In this document: positions 26,631 to 36,482 of the stretch, one piece after another | How positions within the stretch are numbered: the first letter of the stretch is position 1 | Layout of the letters: the number at the start of each line of letters is the position of its first letter | DNA from: Trypanosoma brucei gambiense DAL972 | Taxonomy: Eukaryota; Euglenozoa; Kinetoplastea; Trypanosomatida; Trypanosomatidae | Reading direction: 5' to 3' | Assembly: GCF_000210295.1 (NCBI RefSeq) | Contig: NC_026742.1 | Location: 1,736,001-1,800,000 of the forward strand | Length of the DNA stretch: 64,000 nt | Program-made: the position numbers and the translations under genes | Notes under the pieces: generated by a model | Told to the model about the DNA's origin: nothing | The model's input: only the letters and a program-made list of their open reading frames with translations | Database searches by the model: none

Positions 26631-29600
26631 TTAACGCAAATCTGTACTGGGGTCGTCACCACCCATGTTTGCAAAGGGATTAAAGGCTAGTGGCAAAGGA
26701 TTGCCGCCCAACCGTTGAGATGCGCTATTCGCTGGTGCAGTTTCTGGTGCTTGCAGGAGCCCGTGAACCCCACTACCAACCCCAAATGGAGGACACTGTG
26801 AAGAATCACTCACTGACACTCCCCCAGCTGCAGGAGATGGGTTAAAGTTCTCAACCGGCCACATCCCACCACTGATTTGACTGTGAACAGAGTCGGCGCC
26901 GGCTTCCCGTAAAAGTGCTCGGGACACATCCGACAAGGTGACGCTGTGATTATATGGTACACGATTTAACGGCACATCCTCCGCGGCAGCAGCAGGCATG
27001 CCATTTGGAAGATTATACGTGTTTTCATGGGAAATTTGAAGGCGATTTTGGGCATCATCGCTAGACGGCCCATTATTCATCTTGTGGTTGAATGGGACAA
27101 CATCAGGCTCACGTGACACGTGTGTAGGTTCACCATCTGTCCTACCAAAATTTTCAGTTGTACCGAGAGTCAACTGGACGTCCTTCTGACTTCCAAACCC
27201 TCTCTCTTCACACATGTGAACGACCATGACAAGTAATTGGTCTCGTTCCTCAGTTATTTTCTGAAGGTCCTGACGTAGAGTCAGAGTTTCCGTAGTGTCA
27301 CCCCTGCTTCGTGACACGGCTGCGCGTAGCTGTTCTTCCAGCATATTCAGTGACTGAGCCAAAGCCTGATGTTCCTCTTCCTTGACACTGACAGCTCCTT
27401 CTAAAAAAGCAATATTCTCATTGAGGTTACCCACCTCGGAGCGATGTCGTTCTTCCCGCAGAGCCTCTTCCTCCTCTCGTTGTCTGGCGTCCGCTCGGAT
27501 TTGTTCTTCAAGACTGTGAAGATCTGACTCCAACTTGGCGTTCTTTTCAGTTAGTTCGCGGATTTTACTCTCATACTGCTCACGCAGAGCGTTAACCGTT
27601 TCGTCTAATAACTTTGTTGTTTCTACGGGTGTAGAAGGTTGCGAGGTCACAAACCCCACAGCACCAGGCTGTGTGGGTGTCTCAGGAACTGCTTGTGGAA
27701 AGGGGAGGGGCGGAGAACTTCTCACCTCCACACTATTATACTCCGTGACAGCTGATATTGATTGCTTTAGTTGCGACCCCAAGTAATCTCCTTCCTTAGG
27801 GTCTGGTGCTGCTTTAATGATACCCATACGCGTGCGGCAGAGATCACTGAAATCCTTCATAACCTTCAAAAGAGAGCCCTTCATTGCTTCATCGTACAAT
27901 GCAGGTGCAGTGCGTTGAAAAGCACATTTGGGTGGCTCACCCCACATGGGACTAGACGCCCTCACATCGAAAAGTAAGTCCTCGAAGACCTGAGGTCCGC
28001 CCAAATGGCTAAAGAAAAGTTCCAGCAGTTGTTCCTTGTTTATTACCTCCCCCTGAGGCGACGGGGTACACTCAACCTCCGCCTTTTTCGACTTTTCATT
28101 AGGTGTGCAATTGCCCATACCTCCATTTTGATCATTCTCAGGAGCATAGACACAAATGGCAGCACACAGTATAGCGGACCAGAAGCGGACGTGCACAGGT
28201 CCTTCATCACGACACGCACGCTGCAAGAACCCTCTGTAATGCGCCGTATCTTTTAGGAAGTGCTGGATCGCCCTTACGTCACACACTATCCACTGCAATA
28301 ACGCCCTAAAGCACGCACTCAATGTGTTGAGATCCATCTCCCCGTGGCCACGAAAACATTTTAACACGTATTCGACGTAACCTACGAATACAGAACCAGG
28401 TGGCTCCGTGGCCGCGGAAGCAACATGTGTCCTCGATACAAATACCTTGGTTTTAAGGGCAGGTGAGCCTGAAGAGGCTTCCAGTTCCTCTTTATGTTCT
28501 AACAGTCGCACCGCTGCGGTTGGTATCATCAACAGGCGGTCCAAAAGTAAGGCAGCGTAGTATTTCCCAACACAATCGCTGCCTCCATAAGTGCTAAATA
28601 GAGCAGCGGCAATTGCCTCACCACAGTCACCCACCAACGTTCCCTTCGGTAGTGCTACACCCGACGGACCGGGGACAGGCAGGGCGAATCTTTTGAGAAT
28701 AACGTTCACAGCACTTTCTTCACACGAAGGTGTGCTCAGAAGTGTGAGAAACACCTGCGCAACGCAGGGTTGCATCACTCTATCCCCAACACCAAGCAGC
28801 AGATGCAAAGCAGCTCGTGCAGCTGGTAATTCCTTCGCAACAAAGATTGAGGAATCCTTCCGCAGCAGCATCAGAACGTGAAGTTGCAGAAATTCCTCTA
28901 CGGCCGCGCTGCTGCCTTCGAGAAGAGTTGCAAGTGTTCGCATGGCCTCGACGCGCACGGCATCATCCACAGCGTCGCCAACAAGAGCAAGTGACGCTAA
29001 CGGGGTTAAAACACCGCACTGCAGGAAACTTTCCTGAGTAGCCGTACCCCCCTCCGGCTGCGCCCTCGCGTCACGAAGCACACAACTAAGCACCGAAACG
29101 GCCATCAGTGTTGCCATATTCTGCGCATTGGTAAGCGGTGTGTAATCCACCTGAACCTCCTCTCCATGTTTCCTCTTCATCATCCGACTAGCCTCCGCTT
29201 GTTTCACGGCGTCTTGCAAACGCTGAACAACAGCAAACAACAAGGGACAAATAAGTTTGGCACAACCCATCTCACAGAAGAGCTTTTGGGTAGCCTTGTT
29301 TCCACGGAGCATATTGTGTGTTATAGTGAGGCAGTCGGATACAATAGCACCACCGTCTAGATCTCCCTCGTCCCTCATCACACCAAAAAGTTTCTCGAAT
29401 GCATTGTTGAAGGCCAGTACCGTCTGCAGCTCAGTGTCCGTGGCAGTAATAGCGGTAATGAGCACAAGACCTTCATTTCGAAGGGCACCGTCGTGGCTAT
29501 TATCGCTCAGAATATCCACTAACACACTCACACCTTGTGAGGCGAGAAGAAGTTTATTCATTGAAGATGGATCGTAATCTTCAAGTCTCTGCAGCAACTG

Positions 29601-30083
29601 TAGTGCATGAAAGCGTGACCAAAAAGAGCCCTCTTTCATATGACTCAAGAAAAGTGGAACTTCACTCACAAGTTCCTGCAAAAACGAATCGCAAATGCTT
29701 TGTTTCCCCCTTTCGGACACAGCGTAGGCAGGACCAGTTGGGAAACCACTAAGGTCTGTGACATTTGCAAGAATCGCTAGGGAGGACTCCACAACTTCCC
29801 CGTCTTCCGAATAATTTTGTAGCAAATTGCACAGATGTACAACCTCTTTCGGTTCCATTACATATGGAAGATCGACACACTCCCGCAACTCCCTGAGCGC
29901 CTCACGCCTGTCCTGAGCAACTGTGCATGATTGAATACGCGTGATTAACTTTCTTGTATGAACGTAATCCCCCTCCGGCTCTTCTCTGTCCTTATTCCCC
30001 TCTTCGACAGCGGCAGCCACTTTTGACGTATCTGTAGGGTGCACGATATCATCGCCGAGCAATGTCTTAACCAAAAAACTCAT
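26631..30083 (-). CDS. USO1: p115/USO1-like vesicle tethering golgin
   Basis: 1150 residues. The N-terminal about 680 residues form an armadillo-like head with the p115/Uso1 signatures: FWSRFHALQLLQRLEDYDP, LLASQGVSVLVDILSD, LRNEGLVLITAIT, LAFNNAFEKLF and GGAIVSDCLTITHNMLRGN. A coiled coil spans about 818-960 (LREQYESKIRELTEKNAKLE and onward). The C-terminal about 190 residues are Pro/Ser/Asn-rich and contain an NPF tripeptide near the end, a possible EH-domain ligand; the acidic tail typical of animal p115 is reduced to a short GGDDPSTD. p115 tethers COPII/COPI vesicles to the Golgi. The coiled coil is shorter than in yeast Uso1. A clean trans-splice acceptor 18 bases upstream (30101) fixes the start at 30083. 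Confidence 0.88.
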   Translation of the reverse strand: MSFLVKTLLGDDIVHPTDTSKVAAAVEEGNKDREEPEGDYVHTRKLITRIQSCTVAQDRREALRELRECVDLPYVMEPKEVVHLCNLLQNYSEDGEVVESSLAILANVTDLSGFPTGPAYAVSERGKQSICDSFLQELVSEVPLFLSHMKEGSFWSRFHALQLLQRLEDYDPSSMNKLLLASQGVSVLVDILSDNSHDGALRNEGLVLITAITATDTELQTVLAFNNAFEKLFGVMRDEGDLDGGAIVSDCLTITHNMLRGNKATQKLFCEMGCAKLICPLLFAVVQRLQDAVKQAEASRMMKRKHGEEVQVDYTPLTNAQNMATLMAVSVLSCVLRDARAQPEGGTATQESFLQCGVLTPLASLALVGDAVDDAVRVEAMRTLATLLEGSSAAVEEFLQLHVLMLLRKDSSIFVAKELPAARAALHLLLGVGDRVMQPCVAQVFLTLLSTPSCEESAVNVILKRFALPVPGPSGVALPKGTLVGDCGEAIAAALFSTYGGSDCVGKYYAALLLDRLLMIPTAAVRLLEHKEELEASSGSPALKTKVFVSRTHVASAATEPPGSVFVGYVEYVLKCFRGHGEMDLNTLSACFRALLQWIVCDVRAIQHFLKDTAHYRGFLQRACRDEGPVHVRFWSAILCAAICVYAPENDQNGGMGNCTPNEKSKKAEVECTPSPQGEVINKEQLLELFFSHLGGPQVFEDLLFDVRASSPMWGEPPKCAFQRTAPALYDEAMKGSLLKVMKDFSDLCRTRMGIIKAAPDPKEGDYLGSQLKQSISAVTEYNSVEVRSSPPLPFPQAVPETPTQPGAVGFVTSQPSTPVETTKLLDETVNALREQYESKIRELTEKNAKLESDLHSLEEQIRADARQREEEEALREERHRSEVGNLNENIAFLEGAVSVKEEEHQALAQSLNMLEEQLRAAVSRSRGDTTETLTLRQDLQKITEERDQLLVMVVHMCEERGFGSQKDVQLTLGTTENFGRTDGEPTHVSREPDVVPFNHKMNNGPSSDDAQNRLQISHENTYNLPNGMPAAAAEDVPLNRVPYNHSVTLSDVSRALLREAGADSVHSQISGGMWPVENFNPSPAAGGVSVSDSSQCPPFGVGSGVHGLLQAPETAPANSASQRLGGNPLPLAFNPFANMGGDDPSTDLR

Positions 30084-30879
30084 GATACCGTCTTTCTACG
30101 CTAAAAAGAAATAAAATATGATGATGCACACGCGCCACTCGGTGTACACACTGATTGTATTTTTCTCCCACTCCCGAGAGGCACAAAGCACTGGTAACGA
30201 GTTCTTGTTTGTTATCTTTCCAAGCGTTTTTTTATTGTTTCTCGCACGATTGTATGTGTGGGTGTGTCTTTCTTTTAATATTACACGAAAGACAACAGAC
30301 GCTTGTCCTTACACGAGCACCTGTGGCAGAGCAAAGGAAAAGAGGAAACTGTGAGAATCAAATGCACGAGTACCAAAAAATAGAAAATCAAGACAAATCC
30401 CGTTGATTATCTTTTTTTTTTTAAGTAGGGGTTAGGGACGGAGGTAATAAGGAAATGGATGCAACATAGTTACTCACTCCGATGTCGTTATTAGAAGGAA
30501 TCGAGACAAAAGTGCCTTACACGCGCATTAAGTGCACACCAATACCGGGACCACATCATCAGAGTTACGCATCGAGTGATGTGTTGTCGGAAGGTAAACA
30601 TCGAATCCCTTATTCAACCAAATACACATACATCTATATATCGGTGTATATATATATATATGTAGATGCGGATGTGGATGTAGATGCATACAGCACGTAC
30701 CTCCATATACCCATAACTTTCACTTACTATTTAAACGTCAAAACAGTCACTACCAAACACAGCATCACGCGCGTCCCTCATTCTAACAACCTTTATAAGT
30801 GAGAAGCCGCAAACATCGACGAACACGCCATCGAAGCGACAAAAATACACATATATACAAAAAAAAATACAAATGTGCA
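30084..30879. other. Intergenic, no gene recognised
   Basis: Contains the p115 leader and the 3' region of NOP53, with TA/GTA microsatellite-like sequence at about 30636-30690. No RNA gene or ORF is supported. Confidence 0.45.
30101..30118 (-). promoter_or_regulatory. Trans-splice acceptor for p115/USO1
   Basis: The - strand reads ATTTTATTTCTTTTTAG, with the AG at 30102-30101. This leaves an 18-base genomic 5' UTR before the ATG at 30083. Confidence 0.65.
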
Positions 30880-31815
30880 TTAAAAAGATGTTTCGGGAAT
30901 CACACCAAAGGTCTCACGTTTCACACGAACCTCACCCTTCGGTTTCAACACCTTCCTCTTATTGTATACGTGCCTCATACGTGCCGGCACAAGGTTGCGC
31001 TCCTCAAGCGACTTCATGCGGTCGGTTATGGGATGGACGGAGCTGCCATTGAGGTGCCGCAGGGAACCAACGAGATTTGAACTAGGCGCCACATCTAGAG
31101 AGAGCGGCGTGTAATGATGGCGACCGAAAGATTTAATGGACATCCCCTCGCGCTTAATGAGACGACGCTTCTCTCTTGCAGCTTGGCGTTTCGCTTCCCG
31201 CTTAGCGTGCTGAGCTGCAATTTCCTCGATGTGGTCTACTTCATTCAACACGATGTCCCGTTTCGGGTGACGGCGGTGCGGAAGGGTTTTTTTCGTTGCG
31301 AGTAATGAAGCCTTTGATACCTTCTTTTTGTCCTTCTTCTTCCGCTTCTTCTTCTTATCTTCTTCCTTTTTTGCTACGTTGGAGTCCCCTTCCTGAACCC
31401 CTTCCTTCACTGTTTTTTGCGCCTTCTTCTTCTTCTTTTCCGGCCGTTCCTTTACCTCTTCCTCCCACGTCTCGTCAGTGGAAAGGCTGCCGTTATATTT
31501 TTGATCCCGACCTCGAGTCAAGAACTTCACAACCCTTTCATGATCCCGCTTTTTCTTCTCCAAGTGTTTAACCGCTTTGAGCAGAGCCTTCTGATGGTCA
31601 TCATCGCGTGGGTTGTAACTTTGCCCGGGATGCGGAAGTGCCACGGCGGCTCGATTGTTGGGTCGCACATATGCGCACTTGCGCTTACGAGGCGCCTGAG
31701 GTTTTGCAGGTAACACTTCAGGAGGGACATTCCACCCACGACTCGTACGGACGGGTTTCGGTGCATTGACGGCCCGCTCATCGGCACCTGACCATAAGTC
31801 ACGCAGTTTTGACAT
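30880..31815 (-). CDS. NOP53: Nop53/GLTSCR2-like ribosome biogenesis factor
   Basis: 311 residues from the ATG at 31815 (MSKLRDLWSG). The frame is open upstream to 31971, but that part is encoded by (CA)n and poly-T tracts containing the splice signal, so it is excluded. The diagnostic segment is LPHPGQSYNPRDDDHQKALL (about 58-77), matching Nop53's 'PhPGqSYNPs..dHq.LL'. The rest is Lys/Arg-rich, with a very basic stretch (KKKRKKKDKKK) and a conserved-looking C-terminal block (GSLRHLNGSSVHPITDRMKS) also typical of Nop53. Nop53 recruits the exosome/Mtr4 to pre-60S particles during ITS2 processing. Nucleolar location is expected. The neighbouring basic protein may also be nucleolar. Confidence 0.8.
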   Translation of the reverse strand: MSKLRDLWSGADERAVNAPKPVRTSRGWNVPPEVLPAKPQAPRKRKCAYVRPNNRAAVALPHPGQSYNPRDDDHQKALLKAVKHLEKKKRDHERVVKFLTRGRDQKYNGSLSTDETWEEEVKERPEKKKKKAQKTVKEGVQEGDSNVAKKEEDKKKKRKKKDKKKVSKASLLATKKTLPHRRHPKRDIVLNEVDHIEEIAAQHAKREAKRQAAREKRRLIKREGMSIKSFGRHHYTPLSLDVAPSSNLVGSLRHLNGSSVHPITDRMKSLEERNLVPARMRHVYNKRKVLKPKGEVRVKRETFGVIPETSF

Positions 31816-31820
31816 ACAGG

Positions 31821-31937
31821 CTCGCAGATTAATGTAAATATAGCGAGCAGTTGTAAACAGACGCGAAAAACAAAAAAAAAGAAAAAAACAAAAACACCGC
31901 ACGCACGCACGCACAAACACACACACACACACACACA
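31821..31937 (-). repeat. (CA)n/(CGTG)n repeat, poly-T tract and splice acceptor of NOP53
   Basis: On the + strand, ACGC units at about 31898-31912 run into (AC)n at 31918-31937. Adjacent A-rich DNA (31864-31893) gives a long pyrimidine run on the - strand, followed by AG at 31822-31821, six bases before the NOP53 ATG. The TG/T tracts therefore probably serve as the polypyrimidine signal. Confidence 0.5.
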
Positions 31938-32442
31938 GGTACACACGATGTGAGAATCTCTCTTTTTGCAACTATATTTTCGGAGAGAAATAAAATCAAA
32001 ACAGAAAAAACGATCCACCCTTCGGCTCTGCGGTTACGAATGAGTGTTTATACCGCGTAATACCTTTATTGTCTCAATCCTTTTCTCTCTTTTCTTTTTT
32101 ATGTTCCCCGAGGCTTCCTTCCCTCTTACGTCTCCTTTGGTGTGAGTACTGAAGTTACCTCAACAAGTGGCAAAACTGACACCACTACCCTCGATTGTGG
32201 AAAGCAAGTGAGTGCATAAAAGAGAGGGGAAAGAATGCGCAAAGAAGAGTAACAGAAAAAAAAAGAACGAAGGCATAAGCTTACAGCGGGGGAAGCCATC
32301 AAACACAAAAGAACAAAATATAACTAAACACCGGACACCAGCCTTTACCCGGAAGCCCCCTGCTTCACAACACGCATGCGCGCTCATGCAAGCAAAGAGA
32401 ACACGAACGTTACCCGCGAAATAACCTTAAATAACATATCAC
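31938..32442. other. Intergenic, no gene recognised
   Basis: UTR sequence between NOP53 and the Rrp7-like gene. Short frames on both strands lack features. Confidence 0.4.
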
Positions 32443-33456
32443 TTAGAACTTTTTAAGTGAACGCCGTTGCTTTGAAGCCTCAAACATTGACTTGTGAGCA
32501 CGACCCTTTTCGAGGAACCTTTCTGCATTCCGCGTCCACCGCTTGCTTACCTGAAACTGATAGAAATCCGAATAACACGGGTTTTTCCGCTTTCGGCGAT
32601 GCATTGGCCGGTCGGAGGCTTCATGAAGATGTTCCTCCTGACTTCGTAGCTTGTCATCCTCAGCACCAAAAGTCGAAACTAACTGTGTTGGATCCACATC
32701 AGCGCCTTGCGTCATTTGGCGTACAACCTCGCTCACATTACGCGGGACAACATAGCGGAATCCGTCCTTATCACCTCCGCGCTTGTTGATTTCCTTCAAC
32801 TCTCGTAGTCGCTTAGCTGCAGCACGCCTTAGTTGACATTCCCTCTTACTGAGATCCTTAAAATATGAATGGGCCTTTTGCAGAAGTCCATCCGCTTCCA
32901 CAATCTCACTGCGCTTCTGCTGCGCGTAATCATCGAGGAAAGGAAGATGTGGAGAGTTAAACCCACCGCCTCCGGGTGCATCAGCGCTAGTTGAATCACG
33001 CTTACCGTCCTCACCACCAATAACCCTTTGAAGGAGTTGTTTGTCTATTTCTTCTTGCGATGGTGGCGGCAATTCAAATGGGACGCTGATATCTCTCAGT
33101 CTTTCCACCTTTTTTTTGTTTGGTAAGGCAACCGCCACCTTTTTATCTTTCTTTTGGCCTGCTTTTTCCTTAACGGGCTTTCGCTCTGATTTTTTTGTGG
33201 AACCCTTGACGGGTTTCCTTCCCTTTTCAGTCAAAATCGCCTTCTTGCCCCCTTTCCCGTGGGCACGTTCCGACGCTTGTTTCCTTTTCTTGTCATTTAT
33301 TCTCAACCTTTTGTTATGGCGCCTTTCCTCTTCCGCGGCAGCCTCCCGTTTCTTCGCTAAGGTCTTCATCCTTTTAATATATTTCTTATTTGGTTCCAAC
33401 GGTTGCAAAAGTTGTATGGGACTCGCACCAGCTGAGCCGCTACGCTTCGCTGCCAT
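32443..33456 (-). CDS. Basic nucleolar-type protein with Rrp7-like C-terminus
   Basis: 337 residues, extremely Lys/Arg-rich in the first 120 residues (KKSERKPVKEKAGQKKDKK and similar), as in many ribosome-assembly factors. The C-terminal 45 residues (DFYQFQVSKRWTRNAERFLE, then a helix ending RRSLKKF) resemble the end of Rrp7/RRP7A, where 'nFYrFQ.re....el..rFe.dk..i......rkFrPf' is conserved. The canonical Rrp7 RRM-like core is not obvious, so the identification is tentative. If correct, the role would be 18S rRNA processing in the small-subunit processome. A TTTTCAG acceptor (AG at 33480-33479) lies just before the ATG. It is adjacent to NOP53 and on the same strand. Confidence 0.55.
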   Translation of the reverse strand: MAAKRSGSAGASPIQLLQPLEPNKKYIKRMKTLAKKREAAAEEERRHNKRLRINDKKRKQASERAHGKGGKKAILTEKGRKPVKGSTKKSERKPVKEKAGQKKDKKVAVALPNKKKVERLRDISVPFELPPPSQEEIDKQLLQRVIGGEDGKRDSTSADAPGGGGFNSPHLPFLDDYAQQKRSEIVEADGLLQKAHSYFKDLSKRECQLRRAAAKRLRELKEINKRGGDKDGFRYVVPRNVSEVVRQMTQGADVDPTQLVSTFGAEDDKLRSQEEHLHEASDRPMHRRKRKNPCYSDFYQFQVSKRWTRNAERFLEKGRAHKSMFEASKQRRSLKKF

Positions 33457-34052
33457 CGTGAACTAATGTTTTAATAAACTGAAAACAATACGCCGCCAAC
33501 CACCGTGTACCACTCCCAGTATGGAAAGAACTTGAAACAAGCCGTCAAGGCAGTGCGTGGCCGTGTGAGAGGGTGGATGTAACAACGTGTTGACGCAAGA
33601 ATTTTAAAAAAAAAAAAGAGAGCGCCACACCCGCATGACACGAATGATCAGATGAAGAAAAATAGAGAAAAAGGTGAAGAAAAACAAACATACAGTATAA
33701 CTCACATATAGAGATGATTACATATATAGATACATATATAGACATAGGTAGATACAGTTTTAAATGGTGATTTGTATAGCAATATTTGTATATAGTTGCG
33801 TACAAAGCACAACATATGACAGTCGTGGGTGCACACACGTCAGTACTTTATTCAATCAGTTTTTAGTCACTATCACTGTTGAACATCACGCAATCAAGCA
33901 AGTACGCATAAGCACACATATATATATGCATTATTAGTGGGGGAATATAAATATATGTATAAATATATGTATTTATGTTTCCTTTCCTTTCCTTCCTTTC
34001 TTTTTTTCTTTGTTTGTTTTTTCCTCTTTCCTTTTCTTCTGTTTCTTTCTCA

Positions 34053-34088
<36 letters not shown>

Positions 34089-36482
34089 AATCAAATGCGT
34101 GTAAAAGTTATTTCAAACACACACATACCGGTGCATGTGTCCGTATCATACCTCATTTAGTTCGCACCTCCCACCCTCGCTCATAGCGACAGAAAGAAAG
34201 TGAAAAAAAAAAATGAGAATGTATGAATAAAAAAGGGAAAGGGAAAGGGAAAGCAACAACAGAAACATAAAAAAGGGGGAAAAAAGAAGTACATATAAAA
34301 ACATACGCGCAGATTTTACGCCATCGGTGAGGTGGAAATTAAATTTTTGCAGGTTCCTTCCTGTCCCTTCTGAGGTAACTGCATGAGAGTGTATTTGTCT
34401 TCTTTCTTTGAATATCAGAAGGAGATTGTAATAATAATTATAAAAACATCAGTCAATAACAATAATGGTAATAGTAGTAATTCGAAAGTATTTTAACATA
34501 CGAAACAAAACACAAAAGTAAAAAAGTAAAAAAAAAAGACCGAATATTGCAAACATTGCGTAAAGTCATGCGCGCACGATCATTTTAAATACCTCTTCCC
34601 TTCTTCGTTTATGCTTTTCGTCAATCTCTTTTTTTTTTATTCCATTCTTTTTATTTCCCACCTCCGCTTTCGTCCCCTTATTTGATTTTTTTTTTTGCGT
34701 TTCTACTTTTTATAATTGCTCTACCTACGTCCCCCTTTACTTTTTTAGTTATATTTGTTGTTGCCTTTAGCGTAAATTTGTTGCTTCTGGTTGAAAAGGA
34801 AAGGGTAAAACTTAGCCCCACTTTTAAAAATATTTTTGTTCTTGTTCTCGTTGTTCTACTGCCTTCGTATTCATTCATGCATTCGTTTATTTATTTATTT
34901 AAATATTTAATAATATATCTTTCCTTTTCTTTTATATTTGCCCAAGATTAAAAACACGACACATCTACCCGCACTTCTACACATGCCTCCTCCTCAAATC
35001 CGTACAAATTAGGGAGAAATTGTGTGCGTAAATATATATATATATATTACATTAATAATAATAATACCGTGATTTAAGTAATGACAATACTGAGAATAAT
35101 TTTTTTTGTTTTTACGCGTACGAATCCGCTGTTGTGTGTAACAATTTATTTATTTATTATCTCTCGTATCTCCTCTCACCTCACGATTCCCCGATAAAAA
35201 GAAGTGACTAGCGTCTCCTTTTTTAAAAAAAAAAAATTTGTACTTGTGTGCCTTGCTGTCTTTCTTTCGTGTTTCGTTTTCAATTTTTTGTTGTTGTTGT
35301 TGTTGTTGTTGTTGTTTTCGCTTCGGTTGGGTTCCTCTCATTTATTATTTACTGATTTTTTTTGTTTCCTTTTCGAAACTTGAACACTCCGTCTTTTTCT
35401 TTTCTTTTTTTTTCTTCCATTTCAATAGAAAAAGTTTCAAAAGGTCGAATATATAATTAAACATTAAAACATTCATTTGAATATATCATTTCGACACGAC
35501 ACAAATTTATTTCCACTTTGTTACCAAACTCACCTTCATTGTAATCCACAACTTCCACTTCTTTTTACACCTTTAACTCACTTATCATTCAATTTTTCGC
35601 TTTCTTTTTTCCCCTTCGCCCATTATTTATTTTTTAAAAATAAAATAATCACTGAATTGACACCGACTGTTTGTCATTTCACTGCTGTGTTTTTGCTTCT
35701 TTTTTTTCTTTTCTTTTTTAAAAAAAGAACCTCGTTTTTGTTGATTTTTAGCCATTGCGTTTCCGTTCACATACATCCATTTATATATATATTATTTATT
35801 TATTTATTTTCGTAGAAAAAGATGACGAAGAGTAAAATAGAGCAATTGAGGGGACGAGGGTCGAGGGACGGTAAAGCCAGACACGATGAATAAACAAACA
35901 AACAAGCACAAAAACTAATATAACGAATAAAGCGAACCGAAAACAAACAAAAATTGAAGAAAAACAAAGAAAAGCAACGACAACAACTGGAATGATGATG
36001 CAACGAAGGCAAGTCACGATATACTTCAAACTGGGAAAAAGTAGAAAAACGTGTTAAACCAACAGGATGAAGGTAAAAGTGAACGGGTAGGAAAGAGAAA
36101 GATTTTTTTAAAAAAAAAAAGACAAGAACGAAGGAGATGAATAAACCATAAACAAACCGCAAATAAAAGGGAGTGTTGCTGAAGAACGGCAAGAAAAAAA
36201 AAAGAGAGATAAAAAGCAAAAAGATTGAACGAGGTAAGGGTAAAATAGAGAAAATCAACAACGGTGGGTGTATACAGGCACACTGAAAAAAGGTTGAGGG
36301 AGGAAAGAAATCGCAAACGCAACAGTAAAAAATCGCGATAAAGTTAAACAAAGGAAAGAACAACAACAAAGGTCACAGAGAAAGCGACAGAGCATGGAAA
36401 AAAAAAACAACAACAAAAAGAAAAATAAAATAATAATAATAATAAAAAGCAAGACTGATCGCACAGTGCCCTTCTACATTAC
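33457..36482. other. 3 kb AT-rich region, probable long 3' UTR of the HECT gene
   Basis: No credible ORF. Contents include a TA microsatellite running into (GT)n at 34053-34089, a (TTG)n run at 35288-35315, T6A12 at 35219-35236, T6A7 at 35714-35726, T7A11 at 36103-36120, and many poly-T tracts. Apparent hydrophobic frames here are translations of U-rich sequence. Because the next transcript start on the - strand is the Rrp7-like gene, most of this belongs to the 3' end of the HECT ligase mRNA. Confidence 0.5.

Noticed and set aside
31816..31971. N-terminal extension of the Nop53 protein (Cys/Val/Phe-rich)
   Set aside because: Encoded by CA-repeat and poly-T tracts that form the splice signal.
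35800..36369. 189-codon Phe/Leu/Ser-rich - strand frame
   Set aside because: Translation of poly-U-rich DNA in a 3' region; no ordered helices or motifs.
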